From Calamus simplicifolius (lineage: Eukaryota > Streptophyta > Magnoliopsida > Arecales > Arecaceae), in the NCBI GenBank assembly GCA_900491605.1, contig UESW01003829.1, positions 943,014 through 1,007,013 of the forward strand: 64,000 bases of DNA, written 5' to 3'. Under the pieces are notes generated by a model. It ran no database searches and had not been told where the DNA came from. It worked only from the letters and a program-made list of their open reading frames with translations. Shown here in pieces: positions 35,551 to 48,885 of this stretch. Position numbers and translations under genes: made by a program. Numbering within the stretch: position 1 is the first letter of the stretch; the number at the start of each line of letters is the position of its first letter.

Positions 35551-36160
35551 TTTTTTATTTTTTTATTTTTGGTACAGAATCACACTGATCTCGTGCGAGT
35601 CATTCCAGAAGTATAGTACAAGATTTGCTTAAGAGCAAGGGGACAGGGGTCACCCTGATTCCAAATCCAAAAACCCACATGATGGGCCACAGTCGCCGCA
35701 ACCCAATCAACCGCAGAATTTGCTTTCCAGTAGATGTGCCGGATGTGGACTCTGTGAGAACCGCGTAAAGCAGTCCGAATGTCGCAGAGAAAAGGATTGG
35801 TGGGGATATGGTTGCAGTATCCCGACTGAAGCCACCTGATGACAGATAAAGAATCCTCCTCAATAAAAAGGTGATGAGCATGAAGCCTCCAAATAGCATA
35901 GAAAATACTAGCCCATGCTGCAGAAAGCTCAGTTATAGGAACAGAAGAATCTAAGGAACCAAAACCACCTGCTAACGGTAAGGCTCCATCGGTCCCACAA
36001 ATAATGAAAGCTGGCCCAACAAGTCTTCTCCTAACACTTTCATCAAAGTTGATTTTTACAAATCCTAAAGGAGGGCTCCCAGAAGATGAAAACCGTACGA
36101 CGATTCGCTGCCGAAGCAGCAAGGGATCCTTAGTGGCCAGGGGTATAAAAATTAGGACCA
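35551..36160 (-). mobile_element. 5'-truncated LINE insertion with 15-bp target duplication
   Basis: On the - strand the insertion ends in an A-rich tail (aaaaataaaaaaataaaaaaa type, 35551-35575) and starts at 36160. It is flanked by a 15-bp direct repeat, aaacatatttttatt (35536-35550) and aaacatgtttttatt (36161-36175), with 14 of 15 matching. The tail plus the long TSD is the hallmark of target-primed reverse transcription. Only the C-terminal RNase H region of ORF2 is included. Confidence 0.85.
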
Positions 36161-36161
36161 A
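35580..36161 (-). pseudogene. LINE ORF2 C-terminal RNase H domain (open frame, 193 codons)
   Basis: The frame matches the RNase H-like domain (RVT_3) at the C-terminus of plant L1-type ORF2. It shows VKINFDESV (first Asp; the usual following Gly is Glu), ITELSAAWASI (Glu), LFIEEDSLSVIRWL (second Asp) and HIYWKANSAVDWVA (last Asp). The D-E-D-D set thus looks complete. The fragment is open to its stop but has no proper start: its first codon in the open frame is TTG at the insertion junction. It is therefore a truncated passenger, not an independent gene, unless captured by a host transcript. Confidence 0.75.
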
Positions 36162-36175
36162 AACATGTTTTTATT

Positions 36176-36785
36176 GAGTTGCATCAGATTAAATGAATGA
36201 AATATATTTTAAATAGGTTAAACGGGTCTTGAAGTTAGGAATCAGAAAAATTAAAGTAAGAAAAGGTGACATATATTTCATAAATATCATCCACAATTAT
36301 GGATTCATGTCGACTAGTTTAGAGTTACATTGGATTTCTATTATTTAATGAATAATTAAGCTTTCTCTAAAAGTGAGACATCATTTAAGATAGTTTTATT
36401 TGACCTTATGGTTAAGTATGGATGGATTGGCTGATGAAATTTAGATAAGTAGTTATCTTGTATCAATCTAAATTACAATAATCTAATGTTGCAGAAATAC
36501 AAAAAGCACAATTATACCTTGGCCTAGATAAATGAACTTGTTTTCAAATAATTATGAGTAGGGAAGGAAGAATGCCATCAATAGGGTCCTCTGGGATTTA
36601 ACCATACATAAACCTACGTGTGGTGCTAGAATATGGCAGTGAGACCTTACCATCAACAGGGATAATGATGAGATTGATGAGATAGAAATGAGTGGAATGA
36701 TGAGGTTGAAGAAGAGAGCTCAGGCAGCTGGAGTGAGGTACCTATAGTAGTGATAAAAAAAAGCTTAAAAGTGTGATGGGGATTG
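36176..36785. other. Intergenic DNA, nothing recognised
   Basis: AT-rich sequence between the LINE and the TRIM-like element. No domain-bearing frame seen. Confidence 0.45.
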
Positions 36786-37123
36786 TAACGATCCGGGCCT
36801 AGTATCTATAAGCCTGTTTTATTGTAAGAAAGTAAGATGAATAAGATTCACATCAATTTAGATCATCACAGTTTAAAAGGGATTCAATTGGTGTCTATCC
36901 ATCACAGACATGGATCTAGAGGTAGCTCTCATAAGTCAAGAGATGGCTTTCATCTCCATAGATGTAGCACTTTATCCGACTGGTGCATGGCTTTGATACC
37001 ATATTATAACGATTCAAGCCTCAGGTCCGCAGTATCCACGAATCTGTTTCGTTGCAAGAAAGCAAGACGGACAAGGTCTACATCAACTTAGACCACTACA
37101 GCTCAAAAAGATTCAATTGGTGC
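36786..37123 (-). mobile_element. Probable TRIM (miniature LTR retrotransposon)
   Basis: Two direct repeats of about 110 bp are present: 36786-36893, starting tgtaacgatccgggcctagt, and about 37010-37123, starting tataacgattcaagcctcag. Both end in aagattcaattggtg or close to it, and they bracket about 115 bp. Directly left of the right repeat, the - strand reads TGGTATCAAAGCCAT, a tRNA-Met-type primer site, so the element reads on the - strand with the right copy as 5' LTR. The total of about 340 bp and the lack of coding fit a TRIM. LTR outer ends and target duplication are not resolved. Confidence 0.6.
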
Positions 37124-37851
37124 TTTATTCTTCTTACTTTATTATATATAAATTACTCAACTAACTTTTAATTTTTCGATATGAAACTATTAAGAGGGTA
37201 TCATAAGAATTTTTCACAAATTCTTTCGATGATTCAATCGGTGGAAAGAGGATGTAGGGATGTCTAAGGGGCGGACCAGGTGGTCTTAAGACGCATGAAG
37301 AGGATAATAATAAAAGAGGAAGAAGCAATAACAGATATTAAAACATTTTTTTGGAAGGCCGAAATAAAGATAGTGAACTTTGTTTTGAAATTATATATCA
37401 TGAATTTGTTTTGGGATTACATATATACTATGAACTTTTTACGGGGCAAAAAGGTTTTTAAAATTTTTGAAGGTATCATGGTCCACTAGTCTCTATTAAT
37501 ATCAACCCTTGGGAAGAAGCGGTTTTTAATTAGCTTACTTATTTTTAGAACTAAAAGGGAGCTATGGTGTAGTTGAAGTATTAATTACTCGTACTCGAAC
37601 AAGCCTTTACGATTTTTATAGTCGATAATGGGACTACATCGCTCATCCATATGCTTTGCTACGATGGGCTCGATCTCTAGATAAAGAGAATACAAGCTAT
37701 TGTAGGTAATACTCTTCGTAAGATGTTGACTTCACCAGGTCGACAGTAGGATATGCTCATCTTATCTTTTCATTTGCACACTACTAAGTCGATCTATTGG
37801 TGGTGTCTTTCCATGTTGTCCTATCAAGCATGCCATGGGTGATGCTAACGT
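37124..37851. other. Intergenic DNA, insertion target of Copia element 2
   Basis: No convincing gene. The open frame at 37280-37489 has no recognisable domain. It ends at the target duplication aggat (37852-37856). Confidence 0.4.
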
Positions 37852-37856
37852 AGGAT

Positions 37857-38244
37857 TGTTAGTTTTTTCTTCATTAAGCGTATCGGTTAGATACGATTAA
37901 GATGGTCCTATATTCTGATTTTGAGAGATTGCGTGAATTCAAATTTTGAATTCATGATTGAGATAAGAGTCCCTCAACCATATCCGTTTAAAGCGGCGCC
38001 CTCTGTGATGGACAGATAAGGCATAAAGGTTTATAAAACGGGTAGGTCCCTGCGCCTGGTTTCATCGAGAGAAAGTTTACACCATCGCTGAGAGAGACCG
38101 CAAGGCGTGGAAGATCCTTACCCTCATCTAGAAGAAAATCAACAGCAATGGCTGGAGGTATTTATCGATCTTTTCTTAATTAATTATGAGTCCCATATTT
38201 CCGCATATATGATAGGGATCAATATATTTAATTTCAGTCTATCA
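37857..38244 (+). repeat. Copia element 2, 5' LTR
   Basis: 388 bp, tgttagtttt...gtctatca. A TATAAAA box lies at 38032-38038, which would place the transcript start near 38060 in the repeat. It contains a 10-bp inverted repeat (TGAATTCAAA, T, TTTGAATTCA) near 37935-37960. About 12 substitutions and two indels separate it from the 3' LTR, nearly all C/T or G/A. Confidence 0.93.
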
Positions 38245-38259
38245 TTTGGTATCATAGCG
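38245..38259 (+). other. Primer-binding site of Copia element 2
   Basis: TTTGGTATCATAGCG follows the LTR directly. It differs at one position from the TGGTATCAGAGC of element 3, presumably a mutation in this copy. Confidence 0.8.
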
Positions 38260-38819
38260 TTTAAAAATACCTCTTTCTTGATTATGAGGATTGTTTCTAT
38301 TGATATATGGATCTGATAAAATCCCTATGAAACAATCTTTATATGATTTATTTGATAAAGAGGGACAAGGTATTCTTGATCTCTATTTCTCTCGTTTAGG
38401 GATGGTCCAAAGGAGAGGCTACAGGTAGTACCCTGGATTATTTCACCCAATGGGCGTACGGTAGGGATATTAGGGACGTACCAATAAGGGAGGCTGCTGT
38501 AGTACCTTGGTGCATTTGACCCAACTACCTGCGTACCGGGAGAGTTAATAGGTCATCAAGAATCATCTGAAAGGGCACTCTTAATATTCAGTTTATTTAA
38601 TTCAGTTTTATTTAAGAGATTGATCAGTAAGATTTATGCCATAAACCATGCACTTATCTATTCGCTCACCCTTTTGGATATAGTTTAAATAAAAGATAAA
38701 TCTAAATATCTCACGATTAAATCACCATGGGATAAGGAAGCATCGGTTTTCTTTCTTTGGATATTGTACGGAACGAGGATGGATGAAAAATGCCTCTTAC
38801 AAAAAAAAACGTGCAGGAT

Positions 38820-39130
38820 ATTAAAAAAAAAAAGCTGGCTGGCCAGCGGCATTTAGAATTTTTTTAAAAAATTTTTTTTTGCCAGCGCTGGCTGGCCCAG
38901 CACTTGGGCCAGGCGCTGGCCAGCAGCTGGCTGGCCCAGCGCTTGGGCCAGGCGCTTGGCCAACCGCTGGCCAGGCCTGGGCCCAGCGCCAGGGCCAGAC
39001 TGCCCCATTGCATGGCCCAGTGATCAGGGCTAGCCCATCGCCTGGCTAGCTTAGCCATTTGGACCAGCAATTAGGTTGGACCGTGTGCCCAGCTTGAACT
39101 GCAGCAGGCTGGATTGCAGCAGTCCAAGCA
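38820..39130. repeat. GC-rich (CTGGCCCAGCGC)-type block in Copia leader
   Basis: A palindrome-rich, low-complexity stretch of ggccagc/gcgctggcc words lies between PBS and gag. It has no ATG-led frame of significance on the + strand; a - strand frame (38864-39070) is an artefact of repetition. The same block occurs in element 3 (53270-53600) and is therefore a family character of the untranslated leader. It could form strong stem-loops in the RNA. Confidence 0.8.
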
Positions 39131-39500
39131 CATCTTATCCAAAATTTTTTGAGGTGATTGAGAGATTTTTTGGTTAAATTAAACTATTAAAATTGGGTGA
39201 GGATGACGGGCTGTTGGCTCGTTCATTAGGTGGTTGGACCATTAGTCTGGCCTATTTATGTTCAATTATATTTAGAATTTGTATGTATAAATTTTGTGAA
39301 TTATGCATGCATCTTAAGTGACATAATTGAACATAAAAATTAAATAATGTCTAAGTGATAAATATAATTAAATAATTGAGGAGTAGCCACAGCATCCTTA
39401 ACTATAAAATTGTATAATAAAGTTAGTAAATCACATAAATAATAGACATTAATTGTAATTAATTATATAAATATAATAAAATTTATTCCATAGGAATTTA

Positions 39501-39850
39501 TGTTATATTTATATAATTAATTAGGATAAAATATCGAATTATATTTTTCTAATCTACCTACAGGAATTAGAAAGAAGGAACATAAGTTGATAGATTTATC
39601 ATACAGACTTAAGTGAATCTAATTGAATTAAAGCTTTAGCCCACAGGAAAGTTTTATGTCAGTAGATTCACTGTTTTATATTTATATAATTAATTAAGAT
39701 AAAATATCAAATTATATTTTTCTAATCTATCTACAGGAATTAGAAAGAAGGAACATAATTTGATAGTTTTATCGTACAGACTTAAGTGAATCTAATTGAA
39801 TTAGAGCTTTAGCCCACAGGCAAGTTTTATGTCAGTAGATTCACTGGTTT
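39501..39850. repeat. Direct duplication (~173 bp) in Copia leader
   Basis: The segment with caggaattagaaagaaggaa at 39561 recurs at 39734, each followed by cttaagtgaatctaattgaa and ttttatgtcagtagattcac. The same tandem pair is found in element 3 at about 52546-52880, so the duplication predates both insertions. It lies just upstream of the gag start. Confidence 0.85.
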
Positions 39851-39933
39851 CTAAATGCATAATTTACATTGGTAAAGCATTTTATTAGCCTCAATTTTTT
39901 GATAATAAGCATGTATGTTTAAATTTTGCAGTT

Positions 39934-40902
39934 ATGCAACCTGTAAATTTCTCTGAAATAAAATGTGACATACCTGAATTGAGGGGTGATAACTATAAGG
40001 TTTGGAAGGAGAGAATTCTCCTTCATCTGGGCTGGATGGACATTGATTATGCTATAAGGAAGGATGAACCACCTTCAGTAACTCAGACCAGCACTCCTAA
40101 TGAGATTGCGATTTATGAACGTTGGGAGCGATCCAATCGCTTAAGTACAATGTTCATAAAGACAAAATCTCTGTTGGTATACGTGGTTTAGTTGATAAGT
40201 ATGAGAATGTCATGGAGCTACTAAAGGCCATTGATGAGCAATTTAGTACTTCAGATAAAGCTCTTGCCAGTACCCTAATATTGAAGTTGTCATCCCTGAG
40301 GCTCACTGGAGTGAGAGGTGTGCGTGAGCACATTATGCAAATGAGGGACATTGCAGCTCAACACTCTTGAGGTTGAAATGTCTGAGTCCTTTCTGGTGCA
40401 CTATATTTTAAATACACTTCCACAGCAGTATGGACCATTTAAGATATCTTATAACACACATAAGGAAAAATGTTCAATCAATGAACTTTTGGCCATGTGT
40501 GTTCAAGAAGAGGATAGACTGTTGATGGAATTGGGTGAAAGTGCAATGCTGACTACAAGTGGAAAGGATCGGGCACGGGCCAAGAAGAAGGGTAAAAGTA
40601 AAATACCACCCCAATCTGATATTAAGAAGGAATCCAAGTGTTTCTTCTGTAAGAAGAAGGGACACATGAAGAAGGATTGCATCAAGTTCAAGACTTGGCT
40701 TGAAAAGAAAGGTAAAACAATCTCACTTGTCTTTTATGAATCTAATATGGCTAATGTTATTTATAACACATGGTGGATTGACTCTGGTTCTACAATCCAC
40801 ATTTGCAATACTTTGCAGGGTATGCAAAACTTAAGGAAGCCAGTGGAAGTGAGCAGTATATTTCTTCAAGAAATAAGATGCGCTCACATGTGGAAGCTAT
40901 AG
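39934..40902 (+). pseudogene. Copia element 2 gag and start of protease
   Basis: ATG 39934 opens a gag of the UBN2 type (MQPVNFSEIKCDIPELRG, then WKERILLHLGWMDIDYAIRK). The frame is lost near 40165 by a frameshift (frames 39934-40191, then 40122-40370) and again near 40365. The third frame (40351-40902) contains the C-terminal gag with nucleocapsid knuckle CFFCKKKGHMKKDC, then WWIDSGSTIHIC, the aspartic protease DSG active site. A further frameshift near 40850 moves the rest of protease to 40803-41117 (FYVPSFSRNLISVSRL). The active-site and knuckle residues are intact; only the frame is broken. Confidence 0.88.
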
Positions 40903-41138
40903 GGACATGCACTTTAGTTCTTAGTAGTGGTTTTGTTTTAAATTTGGAAAGGACCTTTTATGTACCTAGTTTTTCTAGGAATTTAATTTCAGTTTCAAGA
41001 CTTGTACCTTTTGGTTATTCTTTCAACTTTTCAGATACTTCTTCCAGTTTATATTATAAATCTGAACTTGTTGGGAATGGTACTTTGTCTGATGGTTTTT
41101 TCTATATTAATTTGTAAAATAATACCACTCATGATGTA

Positions 41139-42218
41139 ATGCATGTTAGGGCTGGCATGAAAAGATGTGTTGTAAATGATAACTCTTCTATGTTGTGGCA
41201 TCGGAGATTGGGACATATCTCCATAGATAGAATCAAGAGGTTAGTGAATGAAGGAGTACTCAATACTTTGGACTTCACTGACTTTGATACTTGTGTGGAC
41301 TGCATTAAAGGCAAGCAGACCAATAAGTCAAAGAAAGGTGCCAAGAGGAGTTCAGACCTATTAGAGATCATACACACGGACATTTATTGTCCGGATATGG
41401 ATTTTCATGGTCCGAAATACTTTATCTGCTTTATTGATGATTACTCACGATTTATGTATCTCTACTTGCTTCATAATAAGAACGAAGCATTAGATGCCTT
41501 TAAGGTATTCAAGGCAGAAGTAGAGACACAATGTGGAAAGCAAATCAAAATTGTGAGATCTGATAGAGGAGGTGAGCATTATGGGAGATACACAGAAGAT
41601 GGACAAATGCCTGGTCCATTTGCGAAGTTCCTTCAAGAACATGGGATTGTTGCCCAATACAGTTTACCTGGCTCACCTGATCAGAATGGTGTAGCAGAAA
41701 GAAGGAACCGAACATTGATGGACATGGTGAGGAGCATGATTAGCAGCTCCAAACTACCTAAGTCCTTGTGGACAGAAGCTCTCAAGACAGCTGTGTACAT
41801 ATTAAATCGAGTTCCAACCAAGGCTGTTTCTAAAACGCCATTTGAGTTATTTAAAGGTTGGAAGCCAAGTTTGCGACATGTACGCGTATGGGGATGCCCA
41901 TGTGAAGTGAGAGTATACAATCCACAAGAGAAAAAGCTGGACCCTAGGACCATTAGTGGGTATTTTGTTGGATATGCCGAGAGGTACAAGGGATATAGAT
42001 TTTATTGTCCATCTCATACAACTAGGATTGTGGAATCGAGAAATGCCAAATTTCTTGAGAATGACTTGATCAGTGGGAGTGACCAATTGCAGAGCATGAT
42101 TCCTGAAAGGGAACATTCTGATACTCAACCTTCCACTTCAAGTGACAGACTGATTATCGTTCATAGTGCCCCTCAAGACCAAACGGGCATTATACAACCA
42201 GTCGTTGAAATTCCATAA
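41139..42218 (+). pseudogene. Copia element 2 integrase
   Basis: This open stretch of 359 codons follows a TAA at 41115-41117 that replaces a sense codon (element 3 reads through this point). It shows the HHCC zinc motif (LWHRRLGHI ... CVDCIKGKQ) at about residues 20-57 and the rve core with Asp in IIHTDIYCP, Asp in VRSDRGGEHYG and Glu in GVAERRNRT (the D,D-35-E set). The C-terminal part has WGCPCEVRVYNPQEKKLDPR and YFVGYAERYKGYRFY. A TAA after VVEIP at 42216-42218 interrupts the spacer towards RT. The domain itself looks complete and would catalyse insertion of cDNA. Confidence 0.9.
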
Positions 42219-43289
42219 TTTGCTGATAATGAACTAGTAGATCTAGTCTCTCATGAGTTACCAGAGATAGTTGAACAATCGACTCCTCCAGAGGAGGTTG
42301 TTACAACATTAAGAAGATCTACAAGAGAAAGGAAATCAGCAATTTCTAGTGACTATATTGTGTATCTTCAAGAGTCGGACTATAACATTGGAGCTGAAAA
42401 TGATCCTGAAACGTTTTCACAAGCCATGAATTGTAAGGAATATAATTTATGGTATGATGCTATAAAAGATGAGATGAATTCTATGGCAGTTAATGGAGTC
42501 TGGGATCTTGTTAAGTTGCCTGATGGAGTAAAAGCCATTGGCTGCAAATGGGTCTTTAAGATCAAGAAAGACTCGTTAGGCAACATTGAGCGATATAAGG
42601 CAAGACTCGTTGCTAAGGGATTCACTCAAAGGGAGGGAATTGATTACAAGGAGACATTTTCTCCTGTATCTAAGAAAGATTCCTTCCGCATTATCATGGC
42701 ACTTGTTGCACATTTTGATTTTGAGTTGCAATAAATGGATGTGAAAACTGCATTTCTCAATGGAGATCTAGAGGAAGAGGTTTATATGAAACAACCTGAA
42801 GGTTTTTCCTCTAGTGATAATGAGCAATTAGTATGCAAGCTCAAGAGATCTATATATGGATTGAAACAAGCCTCTCAGCAATGGTACTTAAAATTTCATG
42901 ATGTGATTTCTTCATTTGGATTTGTAGAGAACATCATGGATCAATGTATATACCAGAAGGTCAGTGGGAGCAAAATTTGTTTTCTAATCCTATATGTAGA
43001 TGATATTTCACTTGCAACCAATAATAAAGGTATGTTACATGAGGTGAAACAATTTCTCTCTGAGAATTTTGACATGAAAGATATGGGTGATGCCTCTTAT
43101 GTCATTGGCATTAAAATTCAAAGAGACAGACTTCGAGGTGTTTTAGGTCTATCTCAAGAAACCTATATTAATAAAATTTTAGAGAGATTTTGGATGAAAA
43201 ATTGTTCACCGAGTATAGCTCCTATAGTCAAGGGTGACAGGTTCAATTTGAGTCAGTGCCCAAGGAATGACTTTGAGAGGAGGAAATGA
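42219..43289 (+). pseudogene. Copia element 2 reverse transcriptase
   Basis: The spacer with LRRSTRERKS is followed by frame 42360-42734 (AIGCKWVFKIKKDSLGNIERYKARLVAKGFTQ, starting RT). It is interrupted by TAA at 42732-42734, where element 3 has CAA for Gln. The frame resumes in phase at 42735 with MDVKTAFLNGDLEEEVYMKQ (motif A), SIYGLKQASQQWYLKF and LILYVDDISLAT (YVDD motif). A one-base loss near 43275 ends this frame (ERRK then stop), where element 3 reads EREEMKN. Confidence 0.9.
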
Positions 43290-43971
43290 AAAACACTCCA
43301 TATGCCTCAGCTGTTGGTAGCTTGATGTATGCTCAGGTCTGTACAAGGCCTGACATAGCATTTGCAGTTGGGATGTTGGGGAGATATCAGAGTAATCCAG
43401 GTTTAGACTACTGGAGAGCTGCTAAGAAGGTGATGAGGTATCTTCAGGATACCAAGGACTACATGCTTATGTTCAGACGGACTGAAAATTTGAAAGTAAT
43501 TGGCTACTCTGATGCTGACTTTGCTAGCTGTGTTGATTCTCGGAAGTCAACATCTGGATACATATTTATGTTTGCTGGTGGAGCTGTATCTTGGAGGAGC
43601 GCCAAGCAGACTTTGACTGCTACTTTCACCATGGAAGCCGAGTTCGTATCATGTTTTGAGGCTACTCGCATGGTGTATGGTTGAAGAGTTTCATTTCTGG
43701 GCTTAGAATTGTGGATTCTATATCTAAGCCATTGAAGATTTTTTGTGACAATTCAGCTGCAGTGTTTATGGCTAAAAATAATAAGAGTGGTAGTCGAAGC
43801 AAGCACATCGACATCAAATATTTAGCCATACGAGAACGTGTTAAAGAAAAGACAGTGGTTATAGAGCACGTGAGCACTGAGTTGATGATAGCTGATCCCT
43901 TGACTAAAGGCATGCCACTACAGAAGTTTAGGAATCATGTAGACCGTATGGGTCTTTGTTATTTTATTTAA
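43286..43971 (+). pseudogene. Copia element 2 RNase H
   Basis: The first frame (43286-43684) has TPYASAVGSLMYAQVCTRPD, GYSDADFASCVDSRKSTSGY and TATFTMEAEFVSCFEAT. A one-base deletion at about 43666 shifts it (element 3 has an extra C in gctacctcgcatgg). The second frame (43681-43971) carries PLKIFCDNSAAVFMAKNN, SKHIDIKYLAIRERV and the polyprotein C-terminus. Catalytic Asp/Glu positions are present. RNase H would degrade genomic RNA during reverse transcription. Confidence 0.88.
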
Positions 43972-44242
43972 TTCATTGTAATGATGAATTTTATAATTAA
44001 TGAAACTCTTTTATGATTGTGATGTTTTTTCACATTCAGTTATTTAGTGTACACATTTATTTGTGATGAGGATCATTAAGTTGGACCTAGAATAAACATG
44101 GGGTTTATTCATTAAGTTATATGGGTTTATGTTTGGGAAATATAATACATTGTGATACATGGTAAATAATACTCGATTTTAAGAGGACCTATTCCCATGA
44201 TTCATGTATTCTGTTTCTTACTATAGTAATAGAATATACGGA

Positions 44243-44255
44243 CCAAGTGGGAGAA
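44243..44255 (+). other. Polypurine tract of Copia element 2
   Basis: ccaagtgggagaa directly precedes the 3' LTR. It would serve as plus-strand primer. Confidence 0.75.
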
Positions 44256-44653
44256 TGTTGGTTTTTTCTCCATTAAGCGTATCGGTTAGATACGATTAAG
44301 GTGGTCCTATATTCTGATTTTGAGGGATTGCGTGAATTCAAATTTTGAATTCATGATTGAGATAAGAATCCCTCAACCATATCCGTTTAAAGTGGCGCCC
44401 TTTGTGATGGACAGATAAGGCATAAAGGTTTATAAAATGGGTAGGTCCCTGCGCTGGTTTCATCGAGAGAAAGTTTACACCATCACTGAGAGAGACCGCA
44501 AGGCATGGAAGATCCTTACCCTTATCTAGAAGAAAATCAACAGCAATGGCTGGAGGTATTTATCGATCTTTTCTTAATTAATTAGGATAAATATATTGGT
44601 CCCATATTTCCGCATATATGATAGGGATCAATATATTTAATTTCAGTCTATCA
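44256..44653 (+). repeat. Copia element 2, 3' LTR
   Basis: 398 bp, tgttggtttt...gtctatca, followed by TSD aggat. TATAAAA lies at 44431-44437. It retains the aggataaatatattgg stretch that is partly lost in the 5' LTR. Confidence 0.93.
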
Positions 44654-44658
44654 AGGAT

Positions 44659-47066
<2,408 letters not shown>

Positions 47067-48203
47067 CTATCTGTTGGGGAGCGCGGAATACCCCAAGATC
47101 ACGGCTATAGCATATATGAGTAATACAAAAAAAAACTTTTACCGTTCTAATCTAAGAGTAGAAGATCATACCTTCAGATTTGAACTTTAAATCACTTTGA
47201 TTCGATTGCTCGACCTCAACCTTTTAGCCTTCCGCCGTATTCCCAAAAATACCTTTCTTCTCTCACAAGATGGTGGGATCTCTCGGCTGACCTAGGGTTT
47301 CTTGTTTTTCTTTTTTCCTCAAAAACGTTTTCAAAACCTTAACCCTAGCAACCAACTGAGAGGGTATTTATAGGGCTACAACAGGGACCAATAGGCAAAT
47401 ATGAAAAGGACTTCCTACGTAATTAAATCTTCCAATCCTACCCCGGGTTAGGATTCAATTACGTAAATTACAATTCATTCCACTAAAGAATTATAATTGT
47501 ACTCCTAATCATATTTGAATTTATATTTTCGAGCCTTTAATATTAAATACTTATTATCTTCCCACGTTAAGATTACATATATCCACCAATTAAATTTAAT
47601 TACTAACAATATAATTTAATTGGCTTTTATTATCCTTGAGACTTATCCACTTAACTTATTTGATGTATCAGATTCAAAATCCACTTGCAAGATTTGATAC
47701 AATCAAAACTTATAAGCTTTCTCAAGGGGATATCATCAATCCAAATTAACAGGACGTGGATTCCTTCAACTATTAATATTCACCATATATATAATGTTAT
47801 TGCCTACCCACTGAGTTTATTGACTCATATAGAATCTCACTCTATGTGTAATCAAAGCAATAATCACTACATACACGTGTCTAGAAATAGAATTAGATTA
47901 AGAGCATAAGTAATCATAATATTCATAAGTTTTAAATTATTTTATAAAGTCAGTATAAAATAATTAACTCAACTGGGTCCTGTTCAATACACACAAAGTG
48001 TACTAGCACAAATAGTTAGAATAAACCATTCCCCGTAGTCAAGACAAACATACTAAAAATTTGTGCTACAAGTTCTACTGATGGTGTATCCAATTCCATC
48101 TAAAACTGTGAACAATAAACTTGTATTCCAAAAGAACCGATGATCTAGTCTTCTGTGTGTAAACCGTACTCTACACACTAGATCAAATACTCTTTGTAAA
48201 TAC

Positions 48204-48602
48204 TGATAGACTGAAATAAAATATATTGATCCCTATCATATATGCGGAAATATGGGACCAATATATTTATCTTAATTAATTAAAGAAAGATCGATAAATA
48301 CCTCCAGCCATTGCTGTTGATTTTCTTCTAGATGAGGGTAAGGATCTTCCACGCCTTGCGGTCTCTCTCAGCGATGGTGTAAACTTTCTCTCGATGAAAC
48401 CAGGCGCAGGGACCTACCCGTTTTATAAACCTGTATGCCTTATCTGTCCATCACAGAGGGCGCCGCTTTAAACGGATATGGTTAAGGGATTCTTATCTCA
48501 ATCGTGAATTCAAAATTTGAATTCACGCAATCCCTCAAGATCAGAATATAGGACCACCTTAATCGTATCTAACCGATACGCTTAATGGAGAAAAAACCAA
48601 CA
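48204..48602 (-). repeat. Copia element 3, 3' LTR
   Basis: 399 bp, tgatagactg...aaccaaca on the + strand. It is preceded on the - strand by the polypurine tract agtgggagaa (48603-48614). Confidence 0.93.
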
Positions 48603-48885
48603 TTCTCCCACTTGGTCCGTATATTCTATTACTATAGTAAGAAACAGAATACATGAATCATGGCAATAGGTCCTCTTAAAATCGAGTATTATTTACCATG
48701 TATCACTATGTATTATATTTCCCAAATATAAACCCATATAACTTAATGAATAAACCCCATGTTTATTCTAGGTCCAACTTAATGATGCTCATCACAAATA
48801 AATGTGTACACTAAATAGCTGAATGTGAAAAACATCACAATCATAAAAGAGTTTCATTAATTATAAAATTCATCATTACAATGAA

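Larger units (their letters stand above)
37857..44653 (+). mobile_element. Copia element 2 (LTR retrotransposon, full length, coding-defective)
   Basis: LTRs 37857-38244 and 44256-44653 have TG..CA ends. A perfect 5-bp TSD aggat lies at 37852-37856 and 44654-44658. A primer site (TGGTATCATAGC, 38247-38258) follows the 5' LTR and a polypurine tract (aagtgggagaa) ends at 44255. Internal order is a 1.7-kb leader with a GC-rich CTGGCC block, gag with zinc knuckle, protease, integrase, RT and RNase H, the Copia order. Every domain is present, but the polyprotein frame is broken at about six sites. It is the same family as element 3 in inverse orientation. The 5' LTR lacks about 10 bp present in the 3' LTR (around 44583-44597). 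Confidence 0.95.

Noticed and set aside
38864..39070. - strand frame rich in Trp-Ala-Ser-Pro
   Set aside because: It is an artefact of the GC-rich CTGGCC repeat in the Copia leader, antisense to the element's genes.
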